Part shown: positions 34,860 to 44,544 of the stretch, in pieces
Position numbering within the stretch: the first letter of the stretch is position 1
Layout of the letters: each line of letters starts with the position of its first letter
From: Pricia antarctica
Lineage (GTDB): Bacteria > Bacteroidota > Bacteroidia > Flavobacteriales > Flavobacteriaceae
Assembly (NCBI GenBank): GCA_011050085.1
Contig: DRGL01000024.1
Span: forward strand, 62,001-126,000
Length of the DNA: 64,000 nt
Direction: 5' to 3'
Position numbers and translations under genes: made by a program
Notes under the pieces: model-generated
What the model was told of the DNA's origin: nothing
The model's database searches: none
What the model saw: the letters and a program-made list of their open reading frames with translations, nothing else

Positions 34860-35920
34860 AACTCATTACAAGTCTTATATTCGCCCTAATCTTTAATTCG
34901 TTTGCCTTCGGCCAATCCCGAGCTCAAATAATTGATTCCATTTGTTCGGTAATCCATTCACAACATCCCGAATTAGGCATGAGTATCGCCTTTGTCGACC
35001 ATAAAAAGGACTACTTTTTTAATTACGGTACTATCAGTAGAAAAAGTACTTCCAAAGTAGATGAAAAAACCATTTATCCCATTGGATCCCTAACCAAACT
35101 TTTTACAGCTAATCTAATTGTTCAAGCTCAGAATGAAGGCAAATTGAACATCGAAGATTATATAGATGATTATCTTCCAAACGACTTTATCCTGTCAAAA
35201 GATATCCAGAAGAAAATAAAGATTTCAGATCTAGCATCCCATCAATCCGGACTGCCAAACTTTAACTTTACCGAGTTAATGGAAATACATCCTAAACAGC
35301 CATTAAATATAAACTTAGAAACGATGCACTCCATAGTGAACGATAGTACGGTATTGTCAGACTATGGTAATTACAGATATTCAAATGTCGGCTACGTGCT
35401 TTTAGGTATGATTCTTAAGGATATGTATGCCAAGGATTTTGCATCCCTTGTAACCGAAAAAATATTTGAGCCTATCCAGATGGATTTAACCCTAACTTCC
35501 GACTTTGCTGTACAAAATAGAGTCTTAGGCTATGACCCTAATGGTGCCGAACAAATCTTGTGGGATTGGAACGACCTATCCGCCCCAGCGGGCTTATTGA
35601 AATCGAATACGCTGGATATGGTTAAATTTCTCAAGAATACTATGTATGCCAAGAATAAAGTATCGGAAGCAGCTATAACCACTGAAATAACTTTTTATAA
35701 AAACACCATTCGGGAAGTAGGTTTCGGACCACAAATAGAACGGATCGGAAATGACACCTATTATTTTAAAACAGGCAATACTTTTTCGGGCTCTTCCTTA
35801 CTGGCTTATGATAAACAATCAAATTGGGGACTACTAATTTTAATAAACCAGCAGAATCTAGGTCTGATAGATGAAATGATCAACACGATTTATCAACAAG
35901 CCTTATCTATCTCGCATTAG
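34856..35920 (+). CDS. Secreted serine hydrolase, beta-lactamase-like (class C/DD-peptidase fold)
   Basis: A 354-residue exported protein (signal peptide to about FAFGQ, residue 19). The catalytic SxxK is SLTK in YPIGSLTKLFTANL, and the YxN motif is YSN in YRYSNVGYVLLG. The third motif is replaced by a TGN-like KTGNTFSGSS near residue 305. Such proteins hydrolyse esters, amides or D-amino peptides. Its ATG overlaps the stop of the alpha/beta hydrolase gene (ATGA), so the two are translated together and may act on the same periplasmic substrate. Confidence 0.87.
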   Translation: MKLITSLIFALIFNSFAFGQSRAQIIDSICSVIHSQHPELGMSIAFVDHKKDYFFNYGTISRKSTSKVDEKTIYPIGSLTKLFTANLIVQAQNEGKLNIEDYIDDYLPNDFILSKDIQKKIKISDLASHQSGLPNFNFTELMEIHPKQPLNINLETMHSIVNDSTVLSDYGNYRYSNVGYVLLGMILKDMYAKDFASLVTEKIFEPIQMDLTLTSDFAVQNRVLGYDPNGAEQILWDWNDLSAPAGLLKSNTLDMVKFLKNTMYAKNKVSEAAITTEITFYKNTIREVGFGPQIERIGNDTYYFKTGNTFSGSSLLAYDKQSNWGLLILINQQNLGLIDEMINTIYQQALSISH

Positions 35921-36196
35921 TTGAAGGGTATATTGGTCAAAATCATTTTTCATAGAAATTTGTTGAAAGTCAAGCGATGCCTTTGTTGAGAATCATGAGG
36001 ATTCAAGAATTGAAGTCCGGTGCCGGTATTTGCTGTTGCAAGTTATTTGCAAAGAAAGAAACAATCAATGATTTGAATGGTCAAAAATAATTCTCTTTTC
36101 TAAATTTGAATGCAACCAAAGCCTTTAACGCTGATACGAATCGTTTTCTTGAACAAAAAGAATTTGATAATTTAAGTTTATCATTGCAATGTACTA

Positions 36197-36328
36197 TTGC
36201 CAATAGCCGTTACCAGCAATATTGGGGCTTTGACCAAGTTCACTAATCTCAAAACGCCTTAAGTTTAGGCCAAAATCGAAGGTGAACTTGTAGTACAGTT
36301 AATGGGAGTTATGTAATGCTATTGGCAA
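36197..36328. repeat. Spacer flanked by 11-bp perfect inverted repeats
   Basis: TTGCCAATAGC (36197-36207) and GCTATTGGCAA (36318-36328) are perfect complements 110 bases apart. The remainder of the 446-base gap 35921-36367 has no gene. The arrangement resembles the palindromic spacers of the accessory island. Confidence 0.7.
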
Positions 36329-36367
36329 CGTAACCTTCTTTATACAGCATTTGTATCAAAAAAAACT

Positions 36368-37363
36368 ATGAGACAGATAAGAAAAACCTTTATAAGTATC
36401 CTTTATACCATTGCCATTGTTTTGGCGGTTTGCTCTATACTTTCCTTATTTAGAAATGCAGAAATCCGATATATAAAAATGCTTGATTTTCCACGCATTC
36501 AATTATTTATCCTTTCGCTGATAAGCTTTATTCTTCTTTTGATAGTTATAAAAAAATGGAGATGGTACAATTATCTATTACTTTTTGGTCTTTTTAGTGG
36601 ATTGTGTATTAATAGCACTTTTCTAATCCATTATACACGCCTTGTTTCTGTGGAAGTTCCGACGGCAGAAGACATTAAAAGCTCGGATAACCAATTAAGC
36701 ATTCTTTTGTTCAATGTTAAAATGACCAATCGAAAACCGGAACCCTTACTTGATTTAATTGACCAAAAAAATCCGGATATGATTTTGGCCATGGAAGTAG
36801 ACGATACTTGGAACAAAGAACTTAAAGTTTTGGATAAGGATTATCCCTACGCCCAACATACCATCAACGAGGTTACTTACGGAATGGTATTATACAGTAA
36901 GTTTCCGTTAGAAAAGGTAGAAGTGGATTACCTGACCAATAAAAAAGTACCTTCTTTTGAAAGCACCATTAGCCTTGGCAATGATATGAAAATCAGTTTC
37001 CATGCGATACATCCCGTTCCACCTACCCACTTTAACAATTTACCTGACAATGCCGGTCAAGAAGAAAATGCCTTAAAAAAATTAGGGAAGGAAATCGAAA
37101 AACGAAAATTACCCACTATTGTCGCTGGGGATCTGAATGATGTGGTTTGGTCTTATGTGGATGCATTGACCGGAACAAAGAATATGCTGAATGACCTTAG
37201 AGTTGGCAGGGGGTTTTTCAACAGTTATAATGCAGAGAATTTTCTGATGCGATGGCCGTTAGACCACGTTTTTGTAACTAAGGAATTCCGTTTAAAAAAA
37301 TTCGAAAGACTACCGAAAATAGGGTCCGATCATTTTCCCATGTACGTTGAACTGGTTTTATAA
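36368..37363 (+). CDS. Membrane-anchored endonuclease/exonuclease/phosphatase family protein
   Basis: A 331-residue protein with three N-terminal membrane segments (about 8-28, 43-62, 68-88) and a periplasm-facing EEP domain from about 105. Domain marks are LFNVKMTNR, DMILAMEVDD (metal Glu), VAGDLNDVVWS (Asp/Asn) and SDHFPMYVEL (Asp/His). EEP proteins are phosphodiesterases acting on nucleic acids, phospholipids or sugar phosphates; the membrane anchor suggests lipid or surface substrates. The ZIP transporter gene follows after 36 nt. Confidence 0.88.
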   Translation: MRQIRKTFISILYTIAIVLAVCSILSLFRNAEIRYIKMLDFPRIQLFILSLISFILLLIVIKKWRWYNYLLLFGLFSGLCINSTFLIHYTRLVSVEVPTAEDIKSSDNQLSILLFNVKMTNRKPEPLLDLIDQKNPDMILAMEVDDTWNKELKVLDKDYPYAQHTINEVTYGMVLYSKFPLEKVEVDYLTNKKVPSFESTISLGNDMKISFHAIHPVPPTHFNNLPDNAGQEENALKKLGKEIEKRKLPTIVAGDLNDVVWSYVDALTGTKNMLNDLRVGRGFFNSYNAENFLMRWPLDHVFVTKEFRLKKFERLPKIGSDHFPMYVELVL

Positions 37364-37399
37364 AAGACACTTGGGCCGAAAGCAAAATACCCATTAAAA

Positions 37400-38098
37400 A
37401 TGATGACGATTATCGTAGTAGTCATAGTTTCGGGAGCACTTGTGATAGGTGCGGTGTGGGGCATTTATGGCAACTTGTCTGAACGGCTGGAAGGTTTTCT
37501 GGTGGCCATGGCAGGTGGAGCACTTTTAGTTTCAGCATTGCTCGAATTGATTAATCCTGCTCTCAATCAAAACTCGATTCCGATTACATTGGCAATGGTT
37601 TTTGCCGGGGCCATTACTTTTACCCTTTTAGATTACTTGGTCAAAAAAAAGTGGGGCTCTCAAAGTGGTGGTGGATTACTCGCCGCAATTACGCTCGATG
37701 GGATTCCCGAAAATTTGGCGCTGGGCGTTGCCCTAATCGGGGCAAGCCCTTTATCCGTTGCCGCTTTGTCGGGTTCTATACTTTTATCCAATCTACCTGA
37801 GGCAGCAGGCGGAGCGAAAGAAATGTCAAACGATACTAATTCAAAAAAGAAGGTTCTCTGGCTATGGGTAGGTACAGCGCTGATTCTTTCGGCCGCTGCA
37901 TTGATCGGAAATTATGTGTTGGCAGACGTTTCTAAAGAATATTTGAATTATATCAAATGTTTCGCTGGTGGAGCGGTAGTTGCGTCGCTCGCCCTGGAGG
38001 TCTTTCCAAAATCTTTTCAAAAGGATAAATATTGGACTGGAGTTGCAACCACTATTGGTTTAGTTTTGGCATTATATCTAAATACATTAGGCGAATAA
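37400..38098 (+). CDS. ZIP-family metal transporter
   Basis: A 232-residue polytopic protein with about eight hydrophobic segments. The ZIP signature of the fourth segment is recognisable as ITLDGIPENLALGVALIG, and the fifth as LLSNLPEAAGGA. ZIP proteins import divalent metals. The usual His of HNxPEG is replaced: LDGIPEN and LSNLPEA carry Asp and Asn at the metal-binding position, so metal preference or activity may differ. It is probably co-transcribed with the EEP gene 36 nt upstream. Confidence 0.82.
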   Translation: MMTIIVVVIVSGALVIGAVWGIYGNLSERLEGFLVAMAGGALLVSALLELINPALNQNSIPITLAMVFAGAITFTLLDYLVKKKWGSQSGGGLLAAITLDGIPENLALGVALIGASPLSVAALSGSILLSNLPEAAGGAKEMSNDTNSKKKVLWLWVGTALILSAAALIGNYVLADVSKEYLNYIKCFAGGAVVASLALEVFPKSFQKDKYWTGVATTIGLVLALYLNTLGE

Positions 38099-38346
38099 AA
38101 AGCATAGAACAACCCTAACTTTTACGACTGGTATTTATATTTAAAATGTATGTAGCAACAATTCATCTTAAGTTTCGATTATACGGATTTTCGGAGCTAA
38201 TTTTACAGACTACCTTATGGTTACATATGCAAGATTCAATCCTAAAATACGGGACCAAAACTTTTGCTGGAATACAACAGATTAATTGATGCTTATATAG
38301 TTTCAGGTTTAATAAAAGCTAGGTAGTTAACATAAAACTAAATATA

Positions 38347-39093
38347 ATGCGAAGATTCGCTAGCCTATTTATGCTTATAGCAACTGTCATAGTTGGATGT
38401 AATACGGACAAATCCAAAGAACCCAATCCGGATTTCAGTGCTACCCAAATGGAATCCGACACCTTAACAAAACACTTAAAAGCTTTTGATTCGGAATTGC
38501 CGACAATCGGACTTTTGATGTATAACGGGGTCTTACAAAGTGAAGTAATTGCAACATCCGATGTTTTCGCCAAACCCTCCGAAGATGGTAAACAGCTTTT
38601 TAATGTTATCTCGATCGCAGAAACTCAAAATCCCATAACCACGGAAGAAGGGATGCACTTTGTTCCTGATTATACCTTTGATAACTGTCCGATATTGACA
38701 GCTTTGTTCGTGCCCAGCGCTTATGATATGTACGCCCAGGTTCACAACGAAAAAATTGTGGCTTTTATAAAGGAAAAAAACAAGGAAACAAAATACACGG
38801 TTAGCAATTGTGCGGGAGCTCAATTGATAGGTAAATCCGGTATCGCAGACGGACATAAGATTGTAACGTGGATAGGCGGTGGCGAGCAACTACAAAAAGA
38901 ATATCCTAATTAAAAGGTGCAGAACGACAGTACTACAACTTTCGTCGAAGACGGGAAATTTAGTTCCTCAAATGGAAATTTAGCTAGTTACATTTCCGCA
39001 TTACAACTCCTTGAAAAGATGACCAATACGGAACACAGAAAATTTGTTGAGAGCTATCTCTACCTCGACCGATTGCAAAACTGGAAAGAATAG
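38347..39093 (+). pseudogene. DJ-1/PfpI-family lipoprotein gene interrupted by an in-frame TAA
   Basis: The gene starts with a lipoprotein signal (VGC, about Cys19) and a DJ-1/PfpI domain from about residue 50 (TIGLLMYNGVLQSEVIATSD). The nucleophile Cys sits in YTVSNCAGAQLIG. A TAA at 38911-38913 stops translation after 188 residues. The same frame then continues without a break for 59 codons, through KVQNDSTTTFVEDGKFSSSN and HRKFVESYLYLDRLQNWKE to a TAG at 39091. This tail is the expected C-terminus of the family. A single nonsense change is the simplest explanation. The 188-residue product may be unstable. Without the stop the protein would be 248 residues. Confidence 0.8.
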
Positions 39094-39469
39094 CATTTTT
39101 TAATCGCAAAATTTAAAAAAAATCGATTGCTACAGCGCTTCCTAACCAAATTACATCTCACAATCCGCCCCCATTACATCCTTGCTTGAACTTATTATAA
39201 ATTTGAGTTATGACTCAAATTTAGATGCATACCCTATCAAGGTGAATCGAATTCCACGATAAAATTATTAGCCCAAACTAATGATTCAGCAGGATGTTTT
39301 AGGTCAAGAACCTTCCAAAACATTCACTATTACATATCTTAAATAAGAATTCTAGTTACCAAAAGAAGTTCTTTTTCTCTCCTATACTTCGTTTACGATT
39401 AGAAAATCGATTCATAAACATCGGGAAAACATCCCATTAAAAATTATTATTTATAATTATTATAAATAG
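39094..39469. other. Non-coding stretch before the TonB receptor promoter
   Basis: AT-rich and stop-dense. I find no gene and no clear Fur-box palindrome, although the next genes look iron-related. Confidence 0.45.
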
Positions 39470-39470
39470 T

Positions 39471-39501
39471 TTGTATACGTCAAACTTCACATCTAAATTT
39501 G
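39471..39501 (+). promoter_or_regulatory. Bacteroidota-type promoter of the TonB receptor gene
   Basis: TTG (39471-39473) and TAAATTTG (39494-39501) are 20 nt apart. The start codon is at 39542, giving a leader of about 34 nt. An ATACGTC heptamer (39475-39481) lies within the spacer and recurs downstream of the ArsR promoter. Confidence 0.6.
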
Positions 39502-39541
39502 GCTCAAATTATTTATTTATATTAAGTCTAAATAAAAACTA

Positions 39542-41965
39542 ATGAGAAACATACTTCCCGTCTTTATCCTATTACTTTTAACAAATCTTGCCACGGCACA
39601 AAGTGGAATCCTATCCGGTACCGTGCAAGACAACAATCAAAAGCCGCTTTTCGGTGTAAACATCCATTTGAAAAACACAAGCAAAGGCACACAAACCGAT
39701 GAAAAAGGTGCATTCGAAATAACAAATCTAGCACATGGCGACTATATCCTTTCCCTATCCTATTTAGGTTTTAAAACAAGAGAAATCCCGTTGTCAATTG
39801 CAAATGACCAAATCTCAAAGCTAGGGTCGATTACACTTTACGAAGGCAATGAGATTTTAAGCGAAGTTGTGGTAGAAGGAGAACGCCGCAACAAATTTTC
39901 AAGAAAGACAACGGCCTATGTTTCCAAACTGCCCTTAAAAGACATAGAAAATACGCAGGTTTATAGTACAATTACCAATGAACTTCTAGACTCACAAGTA
40001 GTCACGAATTTTGACGACGCCTTAAAAAATGCCACTGGGGTTGAAAAATTGTGGTCTTCTACGGGTCGAGGTGGTGATGGGGCCGGTTATTATTCGCTGC
40101 GCGGATTTTCGGTTCAACCGCAATTGGTAAACGGATTACCAGGATTGACCAATGGCACTATAAACCCAGCAAATATTGAACGTATCGAAGTACTAAAAGG
40201 TCCTTCTGCAACGCTCTTCGGAAATGCGGTAAGCTCGTATGGTGGACTTATTAATGTGGTTACCAAAAAACCCTATGTGGGCACTGGCGGAACACTATCT
40301 TTCACTTCAGGAACCTATGGCCTAAATCAGATTGTAGGCGATTTTAATACGGCTCTGGCTAAAGATGATGATGTATATTTCAGAATCAATACCGCCTACA
40401 CCACGGAACAAAGTTTTCAAAATGCCGGATTTAGAAAGTCCTTTTTTATTGCCCCCTCCTTATCGTATAAGGTAAACAACAGATTGTCTTTCTCCCTGTA
40501 TGCAGAAATTACGCAAGCGGAACAGACTAATCCCATGTTCTTATTTTTAAACAGAAGCGCTCCCACGGTAGCATCCAATTTAGCAGAATTGGGGTATAAC
40601 CATAAATTGTCGTTCACCAGCAACGACCTAAGCCTACAAAATCCAACTCAAAACTATAGGGTTGAGATGGATTATAAAATGTCAGATACTTGGCAATCGC
40701 AAACCTTACTTTCCAAAAGTGCAACCTCAACAAAGGGCTATTATTCCTACCTGTTCGATTATGGTATTTTGGAAGGTAATACCTATTCCCGCTTTATCAA
40801 CAAACAAAATGCCAATACACAAACCACGGACCTCCAACAAAACTTTGTTGGAGATTTTAAAATCGGCTCACTTCGAAATAGGATGGTGCTCGGTGTAGAC
40901 TACTTCAATGCAACACAGACCGACAATAGTACAGGCTATGCTTTTTACGGCAACATAAGCCCAAATGGCGAATCGAACGGTGACGATCCGTTTACAACCG
41001 ATATTGAAGATGAATCGTATCCATTATCCACTTCAGGAGTAGACGCAGTATTAGCTTCGCAAGGTGTTAGTAATATAAAATCTAAATATCATATATACAG
41101 TCTGTATGCCTCCGATGTTTTAAACCTTACGGATAAGCTATCGGCAATGATCGGTATCCGTTTAGACCACTTTGATAACGAGGGAGATTTAGTACGTCTG
41201 GAAGATGACTACAACCAAACTACGGTATCACCAAAATTTGGAATAGTATACCAGCCTATATTAGATAGGCTTTCCATCTTCGGTAATTATCAAAATGGTT
41301 TTACCAATGTGGCGCCCCAACTCGTTGGAAATCCGGATCAAGGTCCGCAAATACTAAAAACCTTCAATCCGGAAGAAGCCAATCAAATGGAAATTGGGGT
41401 TAAAACCAACCTCTTCCATAATAGGCTAAATGCAACCATTAGCTATTATGACATCAAAGTAAAAGACCGAGTGATAACCGACCCTTCATCCCCATTCAAC
41501 AAAATACAGGGTGGTGAGGTTACAAGCAATGGAGTTGAAATTGAAATTAATGCCAATCCGATTAATGGCCTGAACCTTAGAGCGGGATTTAGTCAAAATG
41601 ATAGTGAAACTACTGAATCCGATAATTTGGAAATCTTGAATAGAAGACCGCTAGAAGCCGGACCAGAAACGCTCTATAATTTTTGGACAAGTTATGAATT
41701 TCAAAAAGGTACTATGGATGGTTTTGGAATTGGTTTGGGATTCAATGGCGCAAGCGAACGCTTTGCCATAAACTACGCATCTACAGGTGAGTTTATATTG
41801 CCCAGTTATACGGTCGCCAATGCCTCGGTGTATTATCAAGCTGACCACTACCGGATAGGTATAAAATTAAATAATGCCTTTAATAAAGAATATTATAAAG
41901 GCTGGTCAACAATCAGTCCGCAACAGCCAAGGGCCATATTGGCAAACCTTTCTTATCAATTTTAA
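39542..41965 (+). CDS. TonB-dependent siderophore-type outer membrane receptor
   Basis: An 807-residue outer membrane receptor. After a signal peptide (cleaved near TAQ, residue 20) comes a carboxypeptidase-regulatory-like domain (about 22-105, LSGTVQDNNQKPLFGVNIHL). The plug domain at about 120-230 contains YYSLRGFSVQPQLVNGLPG and IERIEVLKGPSATLFG. The 22-strand barrel ends in an aromatic residue (LANLSYQF), as required for barrel insertion. The plug type and the PepSY protein encoded next point to ferric siderophore uptake, which is inferred. It is closed by a strong terminator. Confidence 0.92.
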   Translation: MRNILPVFILLLLTNLATAQSGILSGTVQDNNQKPLFGVNIHLKNTSKGTQTDEKGAFEITNLAHGDYILSLSYLGFKTREIPLSIANDQISKLGSITLYEGNEILSEVVVEGERRNKFSRKTTAYVSKLPLKDIENTQVYSTITNELLDSQVVTNFDDALKNATGVEKLWSSTGRGGDGAGYYSLRGFSVQPQLVNGLPGLTNGTINPANIERIEVLKGPSATLFGNAVSSYGGLINVVTKKPYVGTGGTLSFTSGTYGLNQIVGDFNTALAKDDDVYFRINTAYTTEQSFQNAGFRKSFFIAPSLSYKVNNRLSFSLYAEITQAEQTNPMFLFLNRSAPTVASNLAELGYNHKLSFTSNDLSLQNPTQNYRVEMDYKMSDTWQSQTLLSKSATSTKGYYSYLFDYGILEGNTYSRFINKQNANTQTTDLQQNFVGDFKIGSLRNRMVLGVDYFNATQTDNSTGYAFYGNISPNGESNGDDPFTTDIEDESYPLSTSGVDAVLASQGVSNIKSKYHIYSLYASDVLNLTDKLSAMIGIRLDHFDNEGDLVRLEDDYNQTTVSPKFGIVYQPILDRLSIFGNYQNGFTNVAPQLVGNPDQGPQILKTFNPEEANQMEIGVKTNLFHNRLNATISYYDIKVKDRVITDPSSPFNKIQGGEVTSNGVEIEINANPINGLNLRAGFSQNDSETTESDNLEILNRRPLEAGPETLYNFWTSYEFQKGTMDGFGIGLGFNGASERFAINYASTGEFILPSYTVANASVYYQADHYRIGIKLNNAFNKEYYKGWSTISPQQPRAILANLSYQF

Positions 41966-41979
41966 TCAGTCAAGTAAAA

Positions 41980-42012
41980 AAAGAGCAGGTACATGCGAAT
42001 GGCCTGCTCTTT
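41980..42012 (+). terminator. Terminator or attenuator between TonB receptor and PepSY genes
   Basis: Perfect 10-bp arms AAAGAGCAGG (41980-41989) and CCTGCTCTTT (42003-42012) with a 13-nt loop. It lies 15 nt before the PepSY start, so it may reduce rather than abolish read-through. Confidence 0.8.
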
Positions 42013-42026
42013 ATAAATAGATACCC

Positions 42027-43175
42027 ATGAACTTCAAAAAATTCATACTTCAGCTTCATAAAATTTTAGGCCTAACAACAGGAATGGTAGTTTTTATAGT
42101 TGCCATTACGGGTTGTGGTTGGGCTTTTAGAGACGAAATAGAAAGCTTTTATGACATTTATAAAAAAGTTGTCCCACAAGATGCAGCTAGTTTGACCCCA
42201 ACAAAAGCCAAGGAACTGGCCAAAGAGCTATTCCCAAATAACACCGTACATGGAACGGTTTTTAAAAAAGCGGATGATGCCATTGAGGTTATCTTCTACG
42301 ATGCAGAGCCAGAATTTTATCAAAGTGTTTTCTTACATCCGTATTCGGGTGAAACGATTCAAGTAGATAATCACCTTACGGGCTTCTTTGCCTTTATTCT
42401 TAAAGGCCATATGCGGCTGTGGTTGCCAAAAGCGATTGGCGAACAGGTGGTAGGGGTATCAATTTTGATATTTATTCTCATCATCATCTCAGGATTTATT
42501 TTGTGGTTGCCCAAAAAGCGAAAAAATCTAAAACAACGCCTTACATTGAAATGGAAAAAATCCACAGGTTGGAAACGCAAAAACTTTGATTTGCATACAG
42601 TGGTGGGTTTTTACATTTGTTCGCTTGCCCTTTTATTAGCATTTACCGGTTCACTAATGTCCTACAACTGGTTGCGATATGTGGTATATAAATCCACGGG
42701 AGGTGAAAAAGAAGCCCAGTTCATCATCCCTGAAAACCAGAGTAATAATAGTGCAAATCAAGATGTAGTTCCAATGGATTTTTTAATTGAAAAATTGCAA
42801 AAAGAAGTGCCGAAGGCAGAAGCTTTCGAACTGCACTACCCTACTTCTCCCGATGAAAGCATCTACGTTGAGATCTCGAATAGTAAAGGACTTTACTATG
42901 ATGCCGACTTTCGGTTTTTTGACCAGAACACATTAAAAGAAATAGAAACCCCCAGTATATATGGAAAGTACGAAAATGCAAAACTGGCGGATAAAATCCA
43001 GCGGATGAACTACGATATCCACATTGGAGCGATTGGTGGAATCGCCGGCAAAATTATCGCTTTTTTGGTTAGTTTGCTGACGGCGACCTTACCCGTAACC
43101 GGCGTCTTTATGTGGTACGGACGTAAGTATAAGAAGAAAAAGGTTTCATCGGATAATTTAAGCTCATCCCTTTAA
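42027..43175 (+). CDS. PepSY-associated membrane protein (iron uptake type)
   Basis: A 382-residue inner membrane protein with four membrane segments (about 15-35, 145-168, 190-213, 345-368). The first is in LHKILGLTTGMVVFIVAITG, the PepSY-TM signature, and further on is LHTVVGFYICSLALLLAFTG. A periplasmic PepSY-like part lies between. The His residues in LHKILG and DIHIGAIGG are typical of proteins proposed to reduce ferric siderophores with haem. Its position behind a siderophore-type TonB receptor supports a role in iron release. Confidence 0.87.
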   Translation: MNFKKFILQLHKILGLTTGMVVFIVAITGCGWAFRDEIESFYDIYKKVVPQDAASLTPTKAKELAKELFPNNTVHGTVFKKADDAIEVIFYDAEPEFYQSVFLHPYSGETIQVDNHLTGFFAFILKGHMRLWLPKAIGEQVVGVSILIFILIIISGFILWLPKKRKNLKQRLTLKWKKSTGWKRKNFDLHTVVGFYICSLALLLAFTGSLMSYNWLRYVVYKSTGGEKEAQFIIPENQSNNSANQDVVPMDFLIEKLQKEVPKAEAFELHYPTSPDESIYVEISNSKGLYYDADFRFFDQNTLKEIETPSIYGKYENAKLADKIQRMNYDIHIGAIGGIAGKIIAFLVSLLTATLPVTGVFMWYGRKYKKKKVSSDNLSSSL

Positions 43176-43591
43176 AGCGTTCTAGTTTAAGCAAGGTTAT
43201 ATCTCCATTTTAGGTAAAATCCATATATGCTTAGATTCGATAACTTCGGTTAAGGTGATATGTAAAATTGTTACCTGTTTCAACATCCCAAGGACGATGG
43301 ATTCTCACACTTTGCCAGTAGGTATCCATACCAATCAATATCTTGGGTACTATAATGTTCCAATGTCAAAGCTTTTCTTTTATCAGATTTTGAAAGAATA
43401 ATACAAATTGCTTTTAGATACATTCTGGATACGAAAAAGGGAGTAAAAGGCTAACGCAAAATTCCTAATAAATTGGTAACACCTTGAATTCCATTTGTTT
43501 TGGACTTCCCACTAGACCATCAATATCAGAAAATTATGTACTTGAGTGTTACTATAATGACGTAACTTAAGACCTTGAACAGCTCAAATCC
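43176..43591. other. Non-coding stretch after the PepSY gene
   Basis: No gene or strong structure seen. A TAAATTTG promoter -7 element occurs at 43592-43599, about 40 nt before the epimerase start, but the nearest TTG is 14 nt upstream, which is shorter than ideal. Confidence 0.45.
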
Positions 43592-43638
43592 TAAATTTGA
43601 CAACCCTACTTTTCAGAACGCGATTTAAATACAAAGAA

Positions 43639-44544
43639 ATGGACAAGAATAGAAGAAAGGTACTGAATAGTCTGGCACTTGCACCAATTTTATTGGGTTC
43701 TCCCGTCCTCTTTGCAAACCCATTCAGCAAAACCTTGGCCGCCTCTAGATTGCAATATAGTATCAATGCGTATAGTTTCAATTTGTTATTGAGCAGTGGT
43801 GAAATGACATTTTTGGATATGATGGAGTTTGCGTCCACGCTAGGTTTAAATGCTGTGGACCTGACTGGATATTACTTCCAGGATTTTCCAAAAATACCGG
43901 ATGATAAAACCCTATTTGATTTGAAGAAAAAAGCCTTGCAATTGGGCTTAAATATAGCATGGACCGGTGTGCGGAATAACTTTGTAACTCCGGATAAAAA
44001 AGTAAGGGAAACCGATATTGAACTGATAAAAAATTGGTTGCAAGTATCGTCCAAATTGGGCGCGTCCATAATGCGGATTTTTGCAGGTAACGGTACACAT
44101 GAAGGATATACCAGGGAAGAAGTCAAACAATGGATGGTTTCAGATTTCCAAGACTGTGCCAAAAATGCTGAAGAAGTAGGGGTTATTGCAGGCTTGCAAC
44201 CACACAATGATTTTTTATACGAAACCGATGAAGTGATCGATATTTTGAAACGGGTTGATTCGCCATGGTTCGGATTAGTTTTAGATATTGAAAGCTTACG
44301 AAAAGGGGACCCGTATAAAGAAATCGAGAAATTGGCTCCCTACGCAAATTACTGGTTAATTAAGGAGATGGTCTATGTGAACAATATTCCGGAACCTGTA
44401 AATATGAAGAAAATCGCTAAAATTCTGAAGGACATAAACTATACCGGTTATATTTCTTTCGAACGATTAACGGATGGCGAGCCTAAAGAAATTATAACTT
44501 CAATGTTCAACGATTTCAGGACGGAATACGAAAAACTTTCCTGA
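43639..44544 (+). CDS. Exported sugar phosphate isomerase/epimerase-like TIM barrel protein
   Basis: A 301-residue TIM barrel protein with a Tat-like or Sec signal (NRRKVLNSLALAPILLGS). Metal and substrate residues fall in GLQPHNDFLYETDE (His, Asn), FGLVLDIESLRKGDPY (Asp), YWLIKEM and GYISFERL (late Glu). It belongs to the same superfamily as the protein at 16524, but with a different active-site neighbourhood. The ATG at 43639 is preferred to 43597. Function in periplasmic sugar metabolism is inferred from family and signal. Confidence 0.82.
   Translation: MDKNRRKVLNSLALAPILLGSPVLFANPFSKTLAASRLQYSINAYSFNLLLSSGEMTFLDMMEFASTLGLNAVDLTGYYFQDFPKIPDDKTLFDLKKKALQLGLNIAWTGVRNNFVTPDKKVRETDIELIKNWLQVSSKLGASIMRIFAGNGTHEGYTREEVKQWMVSDFQDCAKNAEEVGVIAGLQPHNDFLYETDEVIDILKRVDSPWFGLVLDIESLRKGDPYKEIEKLAPYANYWLIKEMVYVNNIPEPVNMKKIAKILKDINYTGYISFERLTDGEPKEIITSMFNDFRTEYEKLS

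Noticed and set aside
39094-39541. Fur box upstream of the TonB receptor gene
   Set aside because: The region is AT-rich but I see no 19-bp palindrome close to the consensus.
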